From positions 168,250 to 232,249 of the forward strand of contig NZ_JAHKQH010000026.1 in assembly GCF_018861025.1 (NCBI RefSeq): 64,000 bases of DNA, written 5' to 3'. Source of the DNA: Psychrosphaera sp. B3R10 (GTDB lineage Bacteria > Pseudomonadota > Gammaproteobacteria > Enterobacterales > Alteromonadaceae). Numbering within the stretch: position 1 is the stretch's first letter; the number at the start of each line of letters is the position of its first letter. Made by a program: the position numbers and the translations under genes. The notes beneath the pieces were generated by a model. That model had not been told where the DNA came from. It was given only the letters and a program-made list of their open reading frames with translations, and did not search any database. Positions 17,627-29,200 of the stretch are shown piece by piece.

Positions 17627-17808
17627 CCGCCCAACATATTATTGCACCATCTTTTATGAATTGTGCTTGATGTTATACGGACAATTATTATTCATGGAAC
17701 TATCCTCTTGGATAACAATCACTAGTCTGTATCTGTTCATTTCTCTTTATAAGCGGTAACTCAAATTAAAAACAAAATTTGAAAAAAATAATAATTAAGG
17801 GTTTGTTC

Positions 17809-20574
17809 ATGAATATAAAAATAATAATTGGGCTTAGTGTTTTCTCGCTGCTCTGCGGTTGCTCTAGCGACTCTGACTCAAGTGATGACGCCACCAATCA
17901 ACAAGAAACAACAGCAAGTACGCCATTACCAATCACACCTCCCATTGTGGCAAATGACGACGACCGATTTATTGATACTGATCTAGATGGTATCGCAGAC
18001 AAGTTAGATATGTGCAGCGAAACCATAAGCAATGCAGAAGTTGATGCCCAGGGTTGTTTAACGTCAATCCGCATTCAAGCAGAAGATTATATTGAATACC
18101 TTGATTTAACCGATGGGAATGCCGGAGCTCAATACCGCAATGACAACGTGGATATTTTTACTGCGGGTGATACAGACGCCGGATATGCAATTAGAGACAC
18201 CCAAATTGCTGAATGGCTAAGTTATAAAGTCACTTTACCAGAGGGCTATTATCAATTAAACAGCCGTGTTGCCTCCTCAACAGGTGCAGGTCAATACAGT
18301 ATTTATCTCAATGACCAACCAATAGGCTTAGACACAATTAATCATGTTATTGGTGATGATAAAAGTTGGAGTACGCGCCGCGTGACTAAAACTCTAATTT
18401 CAGCCGGTGAGCACACGCTGAAGGTCTTTATCGACGAAGCGGGCGTTGACTTAAACTGGTTGGAATTTGTCGCCACAGGGCCAACCGTGTCATGTGAAGA
18501 TGGTAAACCAACACTTGAAAGCAACTTTGAATGTGAAGTAACACCGTTGACGGCGGAACAATCTAAAGCAACCCAGGACCGGATTTTCTATGAAATGAAT
18601 TTCAGCGTACTTGGCCGCGACAACGCGTTGCAAAAGGTCACAGCGCAACTTGATCACATAACCTCTTTAAACGTTGATACCCTATGGTTAATGCCTCTTC
18701 ATCCTCGTGGTGGCACAACCGAAACGACTTTTAACGTAAACTATTTATTACCTGATAGAGAATACAGCCTAAGCCCTTATGGGATTTCTGACTACCTTAC
18801 TATTGAAGAAAATCTTGGCGATATTAACGATTTACGGTTATTGATAAATGAAGCACACAAACGTGGCGTGTCCGTTATTTTAGATTGGGTGGCAAATCAT
18901 ACATCGTGGAATCATCCTTGGTTATTAAACAAAGACTGGTATACCCAAATAGACAATGTCGTTGTACAACCTCAAGAATTTGCATGGTATGACGTTGCAG
19001 ATCTGAATTTTGACAACTCGCAAATGCGTGCTGCAATGATCGACAGTATGATTTACTGGATTAACATTGGCGTAGATGGATTCCGATGTGATTACGCTGA
19101 GGGGGTTCCAGATGATTTCTGGCAAGCCGCCATCAGCCAAATCAGAGACGTTAACCCCAACGCCATTATGTTGGCTGAAGGCACTGTTAACCATTTAAAC
19201 TTAGGGTTTGATTTAACCTATTCGTGGGAATCGAACACCAGTGTTAAAGACGCCATTGAAACTGCAGATGCGACGCTAGTAACCGCTCGTCAAGAATTAC
19301 AAAACTCAACCTACAACATGCAAGCGGGTACACATTTACTACGATACTCAACAAATCATGACCTATCTGCGTGGGAAGAAAATCCAATTCAAATCGCTTG
19401 CGTTCAAATAGAAGAAGATTGCACAGCATTTACCGAACTTGCACAACAAGGTGCACTTGCACAATTTGCATTGCATTTATTTTACGGTGACGTGCCATTA
19501 ATTTACAGTGGCCAAGAAGTTGGTGAAGAAAAAAACATCAGTTTCTATGGCGATGACATCATTGATTGGACCAAAAACGCAGGCGTATTAGCCGAGTATC
19601 AACAGTTACTTTCTTATTATTCTGATTCAACAATTACCAAGTTAGGGATTGAAAAGTCCTATCCAGATGACACAGTTGTCGCTGTGCAAAAAACACATGG
19701 CGACAAACGGCTGGTAATGTTAACCAATGTCCTAAAAACAGAAAACACCTTCATTATTCCAGAAGGTTTACAGGGAGATTATGTCAATGCGTTAACTGGT
19801 CAAACTGTGGTTTTAGATACCAATTTTGTCTTAAGTGCGTTTGAGTATGTATTACTTACTCAAGATTATGCTGAAGCGGGTCCAGCCTACGGAGATACTC
19901 AATTGTATATTCGCAGCGATTTTAATGGTTGGTCAGCTTATGATCCTATGATTTATGTTGGGAATAAAACCTACATAGGTGCCGCAAATATCAGTGCTAC
20001 TGGCAGTTTCTATTTCAAATTTGCTAATGCTGAATGGAACTTCCGAATTGGCGCCGAAGGCATAGCACCACTTGACCAACCTTTAGTTTTGTCAATTCTT
20101 ACGGATGATTATGACCCAGCGCAAACACTGCAAATTGACGACATAGGACTTTATGTCTTTACGTTAAATACCCAAGATCCAAACGCACCGGTATTAACCA
20201 TAAGCAAAGATATTACAACTTACGCTGGTGTTCCACTTTACATCCGTGGCTTTGATGATATTTGGGACACATCTAGACCCATGACTTACTTTGGGGCTGG
20301 TTATTACGCTTTTGATATTATCGCAAATCAAAATGCCGACTTGAGTTTCAGCAAGTACTTTAAAATAGCCTCAGAAGCCTGGAGCAATCCCAATGCAGGC
20401 GGCGCACAAATTGTATTAAACGGCGACTTTGTGGTAGTACAAGAAGTTGACGATGCAATGAGCTTAGGTTTAACTGAGCAGACTAAATTGCGTATTATTT
20501 ATCATGCAATTGACGACACCACAAACGAAGGTGAAGTTACGGTATTATCTTTACCACTTCCCCCTTCGGATTAG
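17809..20574 (+). CDS. Multidomain GH13 amylase lipoprotein with CBM6-like and C-terminal modules
   Basis: A 921-residue lipoprotein (LLCGC, then Ser-Ser-Asp) that probably degrades starch at the cell surface. Domains in order: a Ser/Asp/Thr-rich linker; a calcium-binding thrombospondin-3-like segment DTDLDGIADKLDMC (about 54-67); a CBM6-like domain (IRIQAEDYIEYLD to about 213); the GH13 barrel (about 255-650); and two different C-terminal beta modules (about 694-802 and 805-921). Catalytic residues are present: D428 in GFRCDYAEG, E457 in MLAEGT and D518 in TNHDLS. I start at the ATG at 17809, preceded by AAGGG. An upstream TTG at 17779 would add ten basic residues. The C-terminal modules are closely similar to those of the protein at 26293. 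Confidence 0.9.
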   Translation: MNIKIIIGLSVFSLLCGCSSDSDSSDDATNQQETTASTPLPITPPIVANDDDRFIDTDLDGIADKLDMCSETISNAEVDAQGCLTSIRIQAEDYIEYLDLTDGNAGAQYRNDNVDIFTAGDTDAGYAIRDTQIAEWLSYKVTLPEGYYQLNSRVASSTGAGQYSIYLNDQPIGLDTINHVIGDDKSWSTRRVTKTLISAGEHTLKVFIDEAGVDLNWLEFVATGPTVSCEDGKPTLESNFECEVTPLTAEQSKATQDRIFYEMNFSVLGRDNALQKVTAQLDHITSLNVDTLWLMPLHPRGGTTETTFNVNYLLPDREYSLSPYGISDYLTIEENLGDINDLRLLINEAHKRGVSVILDWVANHTSWNHPWLLNKDWYTQIDNVVVQPQEFAWYDVADLNFDNSQMRAAMIDSMIYWINIGVDGFRCDYAEGVPDDFWQAAISQIRDVNPNAIMLAEGTVNHLNLGFDLTYSWESNTSVKDAIETADATLVTARQELQNSTYNMQAGTHLLRYSTNHDLSAWEENPIQIACVQIEEDCTAFTELAQQGALAQFALHLFYGDVPLIYSGQEVGEEKNISFYGDDIIDWTKNAGVLAEYQQLLSYYSDSTITKLGIEKSYPDDTVVAVQKTHGDKRLVMLTNVLKTENTFIIPEGLQGDYVNALTGQTVVLDTNFVLSAFEYVLLTQDYAEAGPAYGDTQLYIRSDFNGWSAYDPMIYVGNKTYIGAANISATGSFYFKFANAEWNFRIGAEGIAPLDQPLVLSILTDDYDPAQTLQIDDIGLYVFTLNTQDPNAPVLTISKDITTYAGVPLYIRGFDDIWDTSRPMTYFGAGYYAFDIIANQNADLSFSKYFKIASEAWSNPNAGGAQIVLNGDFVVVQEVDDAMSLGLTEQTKLRIIYHAIDDTTNEGEVTVLSLPLPPSD

Positions 20575-20622
20575 CGTTTTAGAAAGTAAGATAAATAAAA
20601 CACTACATTAGAAGTTAATGTT

Positions 20623-20654
20623 AAAAACCTCAAACCCCCATATTTGAGGTTTTT
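20623..20654 (+). terminator. Hairpin terminator after GH13
   Basis: AAAAACCTCAAA (20623-20634) pairs with TTTGAGGTTTTT (20643-20654) around an eight-base loop, 48 bases after the stop. The stem ends in T residues on both strands, so it may act in both directions. Confidence 0.75.
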
Positions 20655-21091
20655 AATGTCTAATAATTTGGATGATTATTAATCTAACCAGTAGCACATA
20701 AAACAGTTTTACCACATTATTAATCACTGCTATCCCCCTTTAAAAACCAGATCATAACTGAATTCAGGACACAATTCAGCCAAGTAGGCATCACTGCATA
20801 TTTTCCAATGTTCAGCACATCGGAGACAAGCACACATATGAAGTTGACTGGCATTACAGCTCGTTTATTCATGTACACATTTAAAACTAGATAACTCGTG
20901 GAAATCGGTTGACGTAGTGACTGATGTAGATTTGGAGAGGTAAACAAAGCGGCTTTTCCTCGCCTTAAATAACATTGAAACAGGTGTTTGGGGAAGTAAA
21001 AAGCAGTTAAAACGTCTGATAAATGATGTAATAACAGTTCAGCAGGTCTAATAACCGCGTTCGATAGATAAATGGACGGCATTCTTAACAA
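20655..21091. other. Intergenic region without a supported gene
   Basis: About 440 bases between convergent genes. An open frame on the minus strand (20720-21091) and short open stretches in other frames exist. None has a ribosome-binding site or a recognisable domain. It could be eroded coding sequence, but I cannot show this. Confidence 0.45.
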
Positions 21092-21118
21092 GGAGACGAT
21101 TTAGGTTAACTCGTCTCC
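21092..21118 (-). terminator. Hairpin after the sugar transporter gene
   Basis: GGAGACGA (21092-21099) pairs with TCGTCTCC (21111-21118), 14 bases beyond the stop of the transporter. The T-run on the minus strand is weak. Confidence 0.45.
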
Positions 21119-21131
21119 ACAAATCTAATTA

Positions 21132-22457
21132 TTACTTAGGAATAACGGCATTGGCTGCCAATTTATCCGATGGTGTTGCGCAATAAATACCGTAAAATGC
21201 AATATAAACAAAACAAAGAACAGGTACGACAAACGCATATTGTAAACCAATCGCATCGGCGATACTCCCCTGAATCAACGGTAAAATCGCGCCGCCAACG
21301 ATGGCTAAGCACAAAATGCCAGACCCTTGACTGGTGTGCTTTTTTAATCCAGTAATTGCCAAGCTGAAGATGGTGGGGAACATTATTGAGTTGCATAAAC
21401 CAACCAATAATATTGCCCACATGGCTAAATACCCCGTAGAGAACATAACGCACAACAACAAAAGCACTGCGCACATTGCGTTAAATGACAATAATTTTGC
21501 AGCTGATATTTTCTGCATTACTGCAGCACCGATAAATCGGCCGACCATCGCGCCGCCAAAATAATAGGCTATATAATTAGCAGCTTGGGACTCTTCTAAA
21601 CCCGCAATAGAATCCATCGACAAGAAACTAATGAGAAAACTGCCGATCCCAACCTCAGCACCGACATAAACAAATATTCCGACTGCTCCTAAGGTGAGCT
21701 TGGGGAACTGCCACGCCGAACCTTCACTTTGTTTTTGGTCGCCATCAACGTTGTTTGCGCCTAATTTAGGTAAATTAATGAAGGAAAATATAACGGCTAA
21801 ACAAAACAGAACGCCGGCCAAAAGCAAATAAGGTATTTGTATAGCCAATATGTCATTTTCTGTTATCGACGACAAAATTAGCCAACTGCCAAAAAATGGT
21901 GCAAGCGTGGTACCCAATGAATTAAACGCCTGCGAAAGTGTTAGTCGAGACGAGGCCGTTTTTTCTGCACCTAACACACTAACAAATGGATTAGCGGAAA
22001 CTTGCAATAGTGTAACTCCCGTCGCGAGAACAAAAAGCGCCCCCAAAAAGAAGTTATAAGACGAATAACTGGCTGCCGGATAAAATAGTAAACATCCTAA
22101 ACAGGCTATTAGTAATCCTGTGACGATGCCCTTTTGAAAGCCAATTTTACTAACAAGCTTGCCCGCAGGTATCGATGAAATAAAATAGGCCCCAAAAAAG
22201 CAAAATTGAACCAACATGACTTGTGTATAATTTAAGGCGAATAACCCCTTTAGATAGGGAATTAAGATATCGTTGAGGCAAGTAATAAAACCCCACATAA
22301 AAAACAACGCGATCAATGACCTTAGCGCAAATTTGTAGTTTTTATCCTCCAGTGAATTGGCTGAATTTTGAGCGTTTCCCAAACTAAAAGTTTGCCCTTC
22401 TATTAACTGCCCTTTACCTGCTGATTCATTCAATATTGCCTGTTCTGGTACTGCCAT
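21132..22457 (-). CDS. FucP/GluP-family sugar:proton symporter
   Basis: A 441-residue major-facilitator inner-membrane transporter with about 12 hydrophobic segments. It belongs to the fucose/galactose/glucose:H+ symporter group, as shown by [19 protein letters not shown] in helix 1, the loop [13 protein letters not shown], and [12 protein letters not shown] in helix 5. About 45 polar residues precede helix 1. Within this locus it most likely takes up glucose made in the periplasm by GH97 and GH13 enzymes. The product could also be another hexose. No TTAACC box is visible upstream, so it may be regulated differently from its neighbours. Confidence 0.88.
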   Translation of the reverse strand: MAVPEQAILNESAGKGQLIEGQTFSLGNAQNSANSLEDKNYKFALRSLIALFFMWGFITCLNDILIPYLKGLFALNYTQVMLVQFCFFGAYFISSIPAGKLVSKIGFQKGIVTGLLIACLGCLLFYPAASYSSYNFFLGALFVLATGVTLLQVSANPFVSVLGAEKTASSRLTLSQAFNSLGTTLAPFFGSWLILSSITENDILAIQIPYLLLAGVLFCLAVIFSFINLPKLGANNVDGDQKQSEGSAWQFPKLTLGAVGIFVYVGAEVGIGSFLISFLSMDSIAGLEESQAANYIAYYFGGAMVGRFIGAAVMQKISAAKLLSFNAMCAVLLLLCVMFSTGYLAMWAILLVGLCNSIMFPTIFSLAITGLKKHTSQGSGILCLAIVGGAILPLIQGSIADAIGLQYAFVVPVLCFVYIAFYGIYCATPSDKLAANAVIPK

Positions 22458-22757
22458 AAATTGTTCCTTCTTAGTGATTAGTATTGTTTAAGACCAAGTG
22501 TAAAACAAAGGCTTCGACCCCTTTATTTACGGCGCTAAACGCCATTGCCTAATCTTAAATTGAAATGACTAAATGAATCCTTATTGGTCGTTTTATTCAC
22601 AAACTACATGCATAAATTTGTTGCCAACAAGGGGGGATTAGTCTGAAATCACTATATGGGACCTGAAGTTAATAAGCGGTTACCGAAGTAGAGGTTTTTG
22701 ATTTTAATCATTAAATTATAGTTTACGGCCATAACCCCTCTAAATAAAAGACAATAA
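22458..22757. other. Promoter region of the transporter
   Basis: 300 bases between two minus-strand genes. I see no TTAACC direct repeat here and no open frame of interest. Confidence 0.5.
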
Positions 22758-22781
22758 AAAGGCAGCTGTAATGCTGCCTTT
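22758..22781 (-). terminator. Hairpin terminator of the TonB receptor gene
   Basis: AAAGGCAGC (22758-22766) pairs with GCTGCCTTT (22773-22781) around TGTAAT. On the minus strand the stem is followed by a T-run, 6 bases after the receptor stop. Confidence 0.8.
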
Positions 22782-22787
22782 AACAAA

Positions 22788-25700
22788 TTAAAAAGTGTAA
22801 TCAATGCCCATAAAGTAGTTACGGCCAAAGTATTGAATATTACCGGTCTTAGACCTGTCTCCATAATAAGAGCGGTTAGCTTCATCCGTTAAGTTATTCA
22901 CCGATACGAGTACATTAAACTTGTCGGTAATATCGTAAGACGCCTGCCAATCAATAATGGTTTCTTCAGTAACATAAGCGATATTGCCCGATGTACCGCT
23001 CACTCTGCCCAAATATTCAGAGCGGTAGCGGGTACTAATGCGAGTATCAAAACCCTCATAGTCATAAAACAAGGTCGCTGAATAAACTCTAGGAGATAAT
23101 CCTTCTAGTGGTACGCCCACATCTTCACGACCTGTGCCCACATCTAGATTACGAGTGATCTCACTTTCGGTATACGAAAAGCTTCCAGAAAAACCAAAAC
23201 CAGACCACGCACCTGGTAACATTGAATAAACCTGCGTATAACCAAGTTCAACTCCACGAATGTAACCTCCTTGGTCGTTGTTTACCGTCATGATCATGTC
23301 ACCAGGTTCAACTGCACGACCAATGTCTGAATACACTGGAACATCAATGCCATTGCCGGCAAAGTCATAGTTTTGTAGCGTACGAGTTTCGGTAAATGAC
23401 TCGATGTCTTTATTAAACAAAGCAACAAATGCATTACCATCTGTTTCTACAAAATAATATTCGTAGGTAAAGTCATATTGAGTTGCTAAAAAGGGTTCAA
23501 TAAATGGATTGGTACCCATTGCCATATTAACGACATTTTTACCATCGCGAGCTCGGTCATATTCATATGAATAACCACCACTTACCGCCATTTCTGTCAG
23601 TTGTGGACGAGCCATAACTTTTGCCGCTGCAAACTTAAAGTACTGATTATCAGTAATGCCAAAGGTTAAATTTATTGACGGTAAGATGTTGGTATACGAA
23701 TGCTCAAGCGTACGGTACAAGTAATCAGAGCTTTCACCACCTACATCGTCAACAATCAAATCTCCAGTGCCAACAACTTCCAATACGGTTTGACCGTTGT
23801 TATCTCTAATTGGGTCGCCGTTGTCATCGTAGGCAACTGTTTGAGAATTTGGCGCCTCAACAACACCAGTTGCTTCTTGTGTTGTTTTAATAACACGCAA
23901 ACCAATATTACCAGTTAATGCATGCCCGACAATTTCGGTATCTAAATTAGCAAGTAAATAGCCCGCTTGAATGTCTTCTTCAATAAATCTATCAGCTCCT
24001 ATAGACCAAGAAGCAGCAACCCCCCATACATCAACACCGTCTGTCGATAGCGGATTGCCATTTGCATCAACTGCCCATTTGTTACTGATTTCATCAGGGT
24101 CAAATGCTAAAAAGGCTGGTAGCGTAGAAAATTCGCCGCTTAACTGTACTGCCGTTACTTCATTAGCTGATAGCTTATAAGGCTGAAAACGAGCCACTTC
24201 TTGACCATTTTGATAGCTAATATAATTACCAGCACGCATTACGTCTTGATGGATAAGGTTTCTATGGACACCATTTTCATAATGACCAGGGCCACCGTAA
24301 GACCACATGCTTCTTAATGAATTATGTTGACGGTTCGAGACTCGGAACCCAGCTTCAACAGTGCTAATGATACTAAAATCAAGTTCGTACACTAGGTCGA
24401 GCTTAAAAGCGTCTGCCTGATTTTCTTCAAAATGTGGGAATTTAGCGTTATTGACCACCATCATTTTATTGATGTCGGTGAAATCCACTAACTGACCTGC
24501 TTCATTTGTTATAGAAACTTCAGGGATTTTTAAACCATTTGTTTGATAATTAACAACTAAATCCGTATCAACTTTAGGCGTAACCGCATTTGCGTCGTCA
24601 AACATCATCAGATTCATTTCAGCGTCGACAAAATCTTGTGACGCTTTCGAATGAGAGAAGTCTATGGCAATCGTTAAGTCGTCAAATAACCACTCTGCGT
24701 TTAAGCCAACCGTAATCGTATCGCTGTAACGGCTGCTATTATCTGACGATGTTCTGATATTAAGTGGATTAGAGCCGCCAATACGTTGACTATTTTGACA
24801 AGGAACCGACACCGTACCAGCCGTTAACTGGTCACACGTACCAGGCTCATATGTAGCAAACGGTGTGTAATAACCACTGTGATATTCACCACCAATTATC
24901 GAATAACCATCAGTGTCATTTCCCACAACAACAGGGTCAATTAAATCAACGGAATTGTTAATGTCATTTGATACGATAGACCCTAGACCACTAATAAAAA
25001 TGCCGCGTTCCCACAATTTTGAATCAAATTTCGAATAGAAAACATCTGCTTTTAACGTAAAGTTATCGGTTGGTTGCCATGCGATTGCTGCCATGATCCC
25101 GTTACGTGTATCTTCACCACCACGGGTCATTAATTCAAAACCATCGGTATACGAAATACAATTAACGTTTTCATAGCTCGGTTGTATGTCTTCTCCTTCC
25201 GCGAGACAATCCGTCAAACCAGGGATGCCATCTAAACGAACATTTTGATAGGAATACGCACCACTTAGGAACTGGTTTGACACTGATGGTGCAAACAAAC
25301 TAGCCCCACCAATCGCAACACCTAAAGTATCGTCTAAAAATTTACCTTTATATGAAAAGCTTAATCTATGCCCAACCGACGCAGCGTCAGGATGTTCACC
25401 TGAAAGTGAATTTCCAGTTAACTGAGCATTAACATGAAACTGGCTGTCATCTTCCATATCCAAAGGATTTGACGTACCTAAATCAACCGTACCGGCCACA
25501 CCGCCTTCTATTAGTGAGGCTTTTTGAGACTTGTACACCATCGCGCTGCTTATTAATTCAGAAGGAAACTGTGAAAACTCTACCGACCGGCCACCGTCTG
25601 ACGATACCTGCTCACGCCCGTTCATAGTAGTGAATACATAATTGCCAGATAAACCACGAATATTCAATTCACTTGATTGACCACCCGTTCTAACTGCTGT

Positions 25701-26030
25701 TACTCCCGGTAAACGAGTTAATGCATCAGCAATGGATAAGTCAGGCAATGCACCTAAGTCATCTGCTGTTACGACATCGACTATCGTATCTGAAAATCGC
25801 TTGATGTTAATTGATTCAACCATACTGCGTCGAAACGATCCGGTCACCTGGATAACTTCGATATCGCTGTTTTCATCACTCTTTACTTCACTCTCAACTT
25901 TACTCGCGACTTCTGTTTGACTAATAGTTGAAATTTTACTTTTATCATCGACTTCAACTGATATAGTTTGAAAACTCATACCCGTGAGTATTAACGACAT
26001 CGTAAGTTGATTAAGCTTAAAATTGTGCAT
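22788..26030 (-). CDS. TonB-dependent receptor for maltodextrins
   Basis: Outer-membrane active transporter of about 1080 residues. After the signal sequence comes an acidic spacer and a TonB-box region (IEVIQVTGSFRRSM). The plug domain follows (DLGALPDLSIADALTRLPGV, then GQSSELNIRGL), and then the 22-strand barrel ending in the terminal aromatic YFMGIDYTF. Large size and the plug style match the TonB receptors of sugar loci in Alteromonadales and Xanthomonadales (MalA-like). The substrate is inferred from its neighbours. I start at the ATG at 26030, preceded by AGGA; the longest frame from 26102 would bury the signal peptide. It is divergent from the pullulanase-like gene, and both promoters carry a TTAACC box. 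Confidence 0.9.
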   Translation of the reverse strand: MHNFKLNQLTMSLILTGMSFQTISVEVDDKSKISTISQTEVASKVESEVKSDENSDIEVIQVTGSFRRSMVESINIKRFSDTIVDVVTADDLGALPDLSIADALTRLPGVTAVRTGGQSSELNIRGLSGNYVFTTMNGREQVSSDGGRSVEFSQFPSELISSAMVYKSQKASLIEGGVAGTVDLGTSNPLDMEDDSQFHVNAQLTGNSLSGEHPDAASVGHRLSFSYKGKFLDDTLGVAIGGASLFAPSVSNQFLSGAYSYQNVRLDGIPGLTDCLAEGEDIQPSYENVNCISYTDGFELMTRGGEDTRNGIMAAIAWQPTDNFTLKADVFYSKFDSKLWERGIFISGLGSIVSNDINNSVDLIDPVVVGNDTDGYSIIGGEYHSGYYTPFATYEPGTCDQLTAGTVSVPCQNSQRIGGSNPLNIRTSSDNSSRYSDTITVGLNAEWLFDDLTIAIDFSHSKASQDFVDAEMNLMMFDDANAVTPKVDTDLVVNYQTNGLKIPEVSITNEAGQLVDFTDINKMMVVNNAKFPHFEENQADAFKLDLVYELDFSIISTVEAGFRVSNRQHNSLRSMWSYGGPGHYENGVHRNLIHQDVMRAGNYISYQNGQEVARFQPYKLSANEVTAVQLSGEFSTLPAFLAFDPDEISNKWAVDANGNPLSTDGVDVWGVAASWSIGADRFIEEDIQAGYLLANLDTEIVGHALTGNIGLRVIKTTQEATGVVEAPNSQTVAYDDNGDPIRDNNGQTVLEVVGTGDLIVDDVGGESSDYLYRTLEHSYTNILPSINLTFGITDNQYFKFAAAKVMARPQLTEMAVSGGYSYEYDRARDGKNVVNMAMGTNPFIEPFLATQYDFTYEYYFVETDGNAFVALFNKDIESFTETRTLQNYDFAGNGIDVPVYSDIGRAVEPGDMIMTVNNDQGGYIRGVELGYTQVYSMLPGAWSGFGFSGSFSYTESEITRNLDVGTGREDVGVPLEGLSPRVYSATLFYDYEGFDTRISTRYRSEYLGRVSGTSGNIAYVTEETIIDWQASYDITDKFNVLVSVNNLTDEANRSYYGDRSKTGNIQYFGRNYFMGIDYTF

Positions 26031-26145
26031 GTGAATAATTCCTAAACTTCGCTTATCTTGCATTGATTTGTTGTATTCATCCACGATATTAAAAGAACCC
26101 AATAAAGTGGTATGTAAGCATTTAAATCGAGCATAAACAGCAAGT

Positions 26146-26162
26146 GGTTAAGGAAAGGTTAA
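26146..26162 (-). promoter_or_regulatory. TTAACC box, promoter of TonB receptor
   Basis: Minus strand TTAACC TTTCC TTAACC, 11-bp period. The -10-like TTTATG (26137-26132) follows after 8 bases. Confidence 0.6.
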
Positions 26163-26208
26163 GGTGAATTGGCGACATTTATTAACTCGTCAAATAATAA
26201 TTTTTGTC

Positions 26209-26225
26209 TTAACCACACCTTAACC
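26209..26225 (+). promoter_or_regulatory. TTAACC box, promoter of pullulanase-like gene
   Basis: TTAACC ACACC TTAACC, 11-bp period. The -10-like TAATAA (26233-26238) follows after 7 bases. The gene starts 68 bases downstream of the box. Confidence 0.6.
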
Positions 26226-26292
26226 CTATTACTAATAAATTGTCGGGGATCTTAAATTTCTACCCTGATAAACCGCTGAGTGTGAGATAACA

Positions 26293-29200
26293 ATGAACAT
26301 GAATTTACGAATACAAAGTAGAATATTCGCCACGTGTGTAATTAGTAGTACCCTCTTATCATTATTTGGCTGTGACGTGTCAAATGAAGAAGGATTGAAA
26401 AGCGAATTTCAAGCCACTTTACAAACCCCACTGACATGCCGCTTCCCAGATACTATCGCTGCAGATAGTTTTGGTGAGCCAATTTTAGATGAGAACGCTA
26501 ACACCAGTTGTGAACGGGTAGAGTTAGCCTGCGAAAATGCACTTTATGACCATGACTCACATTCATGCCTTCCATTGGCTCGTCATCCACTCGCACCACT
26601 TGAAGTGGCTGAAGCGATACCAGAAGACGGCAACTGGGCAACCGTATTTTACTGGCGCGATGAATTTGCCAATGTCGACCCACAGACCTTACTTTCGCCG
26701 CCTGACAACGAAAATAAATGGGTAATTCATGCATGGAACAACGACGTTTGTAATGCATGGGACCCTGATTATCAACAACCAGGAAACAGCAACAATTACC
26801 AAGAAGTTGAAAAAATATATTGGACAACTTCATGGACCGGCGGACTACTTCCTGACGGCTTTGATGAAAATTACGGTTTATTTTGGAAATTTAAATTACT
26901 GCCACTTGATGACGTAAATGAAGAAGGTGTTCCGCGTCGTACCGACTGTGTTCATTACATTGTGCACGACATAAACAACGATATACGTGGCCATATTGAT
27001 GACTTAAGAGGCGACGTTGGCAATAATCCAACCGCTAGCTTATATAATCCTGACAATATGAATTACATTCATAATGAGCTCTCTACACCAATTACCGGCT
27101 CTAGTATTAACCCTTATTACGTGCCACCTGGGGAATTAGCCACAAGCGTTCGCCGCGTAGATCCTAAGTGGTATGCACACTGGATAGATACAAGCACCAT
27201 TTTGTTAGGTGACAGTGGATTAGAAAACTCGTTTGGTCCTATGACCCAAAGTGTGAAACTATTTTACGGTCCAGGCGATATTCGTTTCTTCCCAGGCGAC
27301 GGTTACCGAGGAGTTGATTTTATTGAATTTACTCGACAAGGTGACAGTTCATTATTAACACCAGAACAAGCTGCATCATCTCTCGCCGCAGCAAGTAATT
27401 TTTCAGTATTTACCACCGACACTGACATTACACCTGAATTAGCCAAAACTATTTTGCAAGGCACAATCACTGTAGTAGCTGAAAACGCCGACCAAGAAAT
27501 GATTGCAGCAACAGGTGTGCAAACCGCAAAAATTATCGACGCGCTTTATACGCAAGGCAACAACGACGCAAATGAAGCAACTCTTGGCGTGATTTATGAA
27601 GACGGCAAAGTTAAAAACGCTCTTTGGGCGCCAACGGCACAAAGTGTGATTATAAATATTTATAACGATGTATTTGTCGACGGGGATTATGAGCTATTTA
27701 AATCTCAAGAAATGACGTTTGATATCCTTACCGGGATCTGGTCATTTGAAGCTTCAGCAGCCGACGTAGACCAAAAGTTATTCCAATACGAAGTTAGTGT
27801 TTTTCATTCAGAGACTGGTAAATTCGAATCCCTTGATGTAGTCGACCCATATTCAGTGAATCTGACAACCAATACGGAATATTCAAAATACGTAAACTTA
27901 GATGATGCGAACTTATTGCCAAGCGGCTGGACGCAAAATACAGCTGTAAACATGGTTAATCCCGAGGACTACGTATTTTATACGGGCCATGTGCGTGACT
28001 TCAGTATCTTAGATGAGTCAACAACGCCAGCACATCGAGGTAAATTTTTAGCCTTTACTGATAGCACAAGCTCTCCTGTGCAACATCTTCAATCATTGGC
28101 CGATGCAGGTATTACGCACGTGCAACTGATGCCGATTAACAATATTGCGAACATTGACGACCGAGCAGAATCTTCGGTGAACTTAGGCAATACGGTAAGT
28201 AAGTTATGCGGTAAAAAACCAGGCGCTGAGGTATGCTTAGATATTGGCGAAAACAGCACAGAGACCTTAGGCGACATTTTAGCCGGCCTAGATTCGACAT
28301 CAGACAAATCTCGTGACTTGTTATCAGAATTAGTAAACATCGACTCGTACGACTTTGGTTACAACTCCAATCTATTTACAGCACCAGAAGGTATTTATGC
28401 CACAAACTCTGCTGACTCGTCTCGGATAATCGAATTACGTGAAATGGTTCAGGCTTTACATGACATGGGGTTGAAAGTCTCTCTTGATTTTGACTTTAGC
28501 CATACCAACGATTCAGGCTTATTGGACGACTCGATATTAGACCAAGTCGTTCCAGGGTATTATCATCGACGCGACCCGCAAACAGGACGTATTTTAGATG
28601 TAACAAGTGCCGAAGATACCGCATCTGAACACGCCATGATGACTAAGCTCATTGCCGATACATTGGTCACTTATAGCAAACATTTTAATATTGACGCTTT
28701 CCACTTAACTGCTATTGACTTGATTCCAAGTGACAGCTTGCTAGCCATTCGGAATGCAGTTAAAGCCGTAAACGATAATACCTATATTTATGGCTCTGCC
28801 AACAATATAGCGCTTTCGACTTTTACTGCAGCCAATGCAACAACCCTTACAAATACAGAAGTCGGATTGGTTAATGCCAATATGCAGGATGCGGTGACAA
28901 GTGCAGTTCTATTTAATCAATCGCAGTTTATCGATGAAATAGATAAATTGCGCATTTCTATGGTGGGTAATATTGCAAACTACAGATTGGAAAATAAAAT
29001 GGGCAATATAAATCAGGCAAAAGACCTTTATACGAATAGTCTAGTTCAAGACCCTGCCGAGATCGTCAATACCATTGCAACGGTTAATTCAGAAACGTTA
29101 TTTGATGCGCTACAGTATAACTTGGCGGGTGATTTTTTACCTGACGAACGTATTCGTGCCCACCAAATCTCTATGGCAATCCCTTTGTTAAGCCAAGGTA

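Larger units (their letters stand above)
17204..17808. other. Intergenic region of 600 bases with two boxes and a microsatellite
   Basis: AT-rich. It contains a minus-oriented TTAACC-type box (17436-17452), a TTTAAG hexamer run (17449-17475) and a plus-oriented box (17610-17626) serving the 17809 gene. The box for the minus direction points at the transposase remnant, so a gene or promoter may have been lost here. Confidence 0.55.

Noticed and set aside
20720..21091. Open frame of 123 codons on the minus strand, considered as a transposase remnant
   Set aside because: No recognisable motif in any of the three frames on either strand; evidence is too weak to call a pseudogene.
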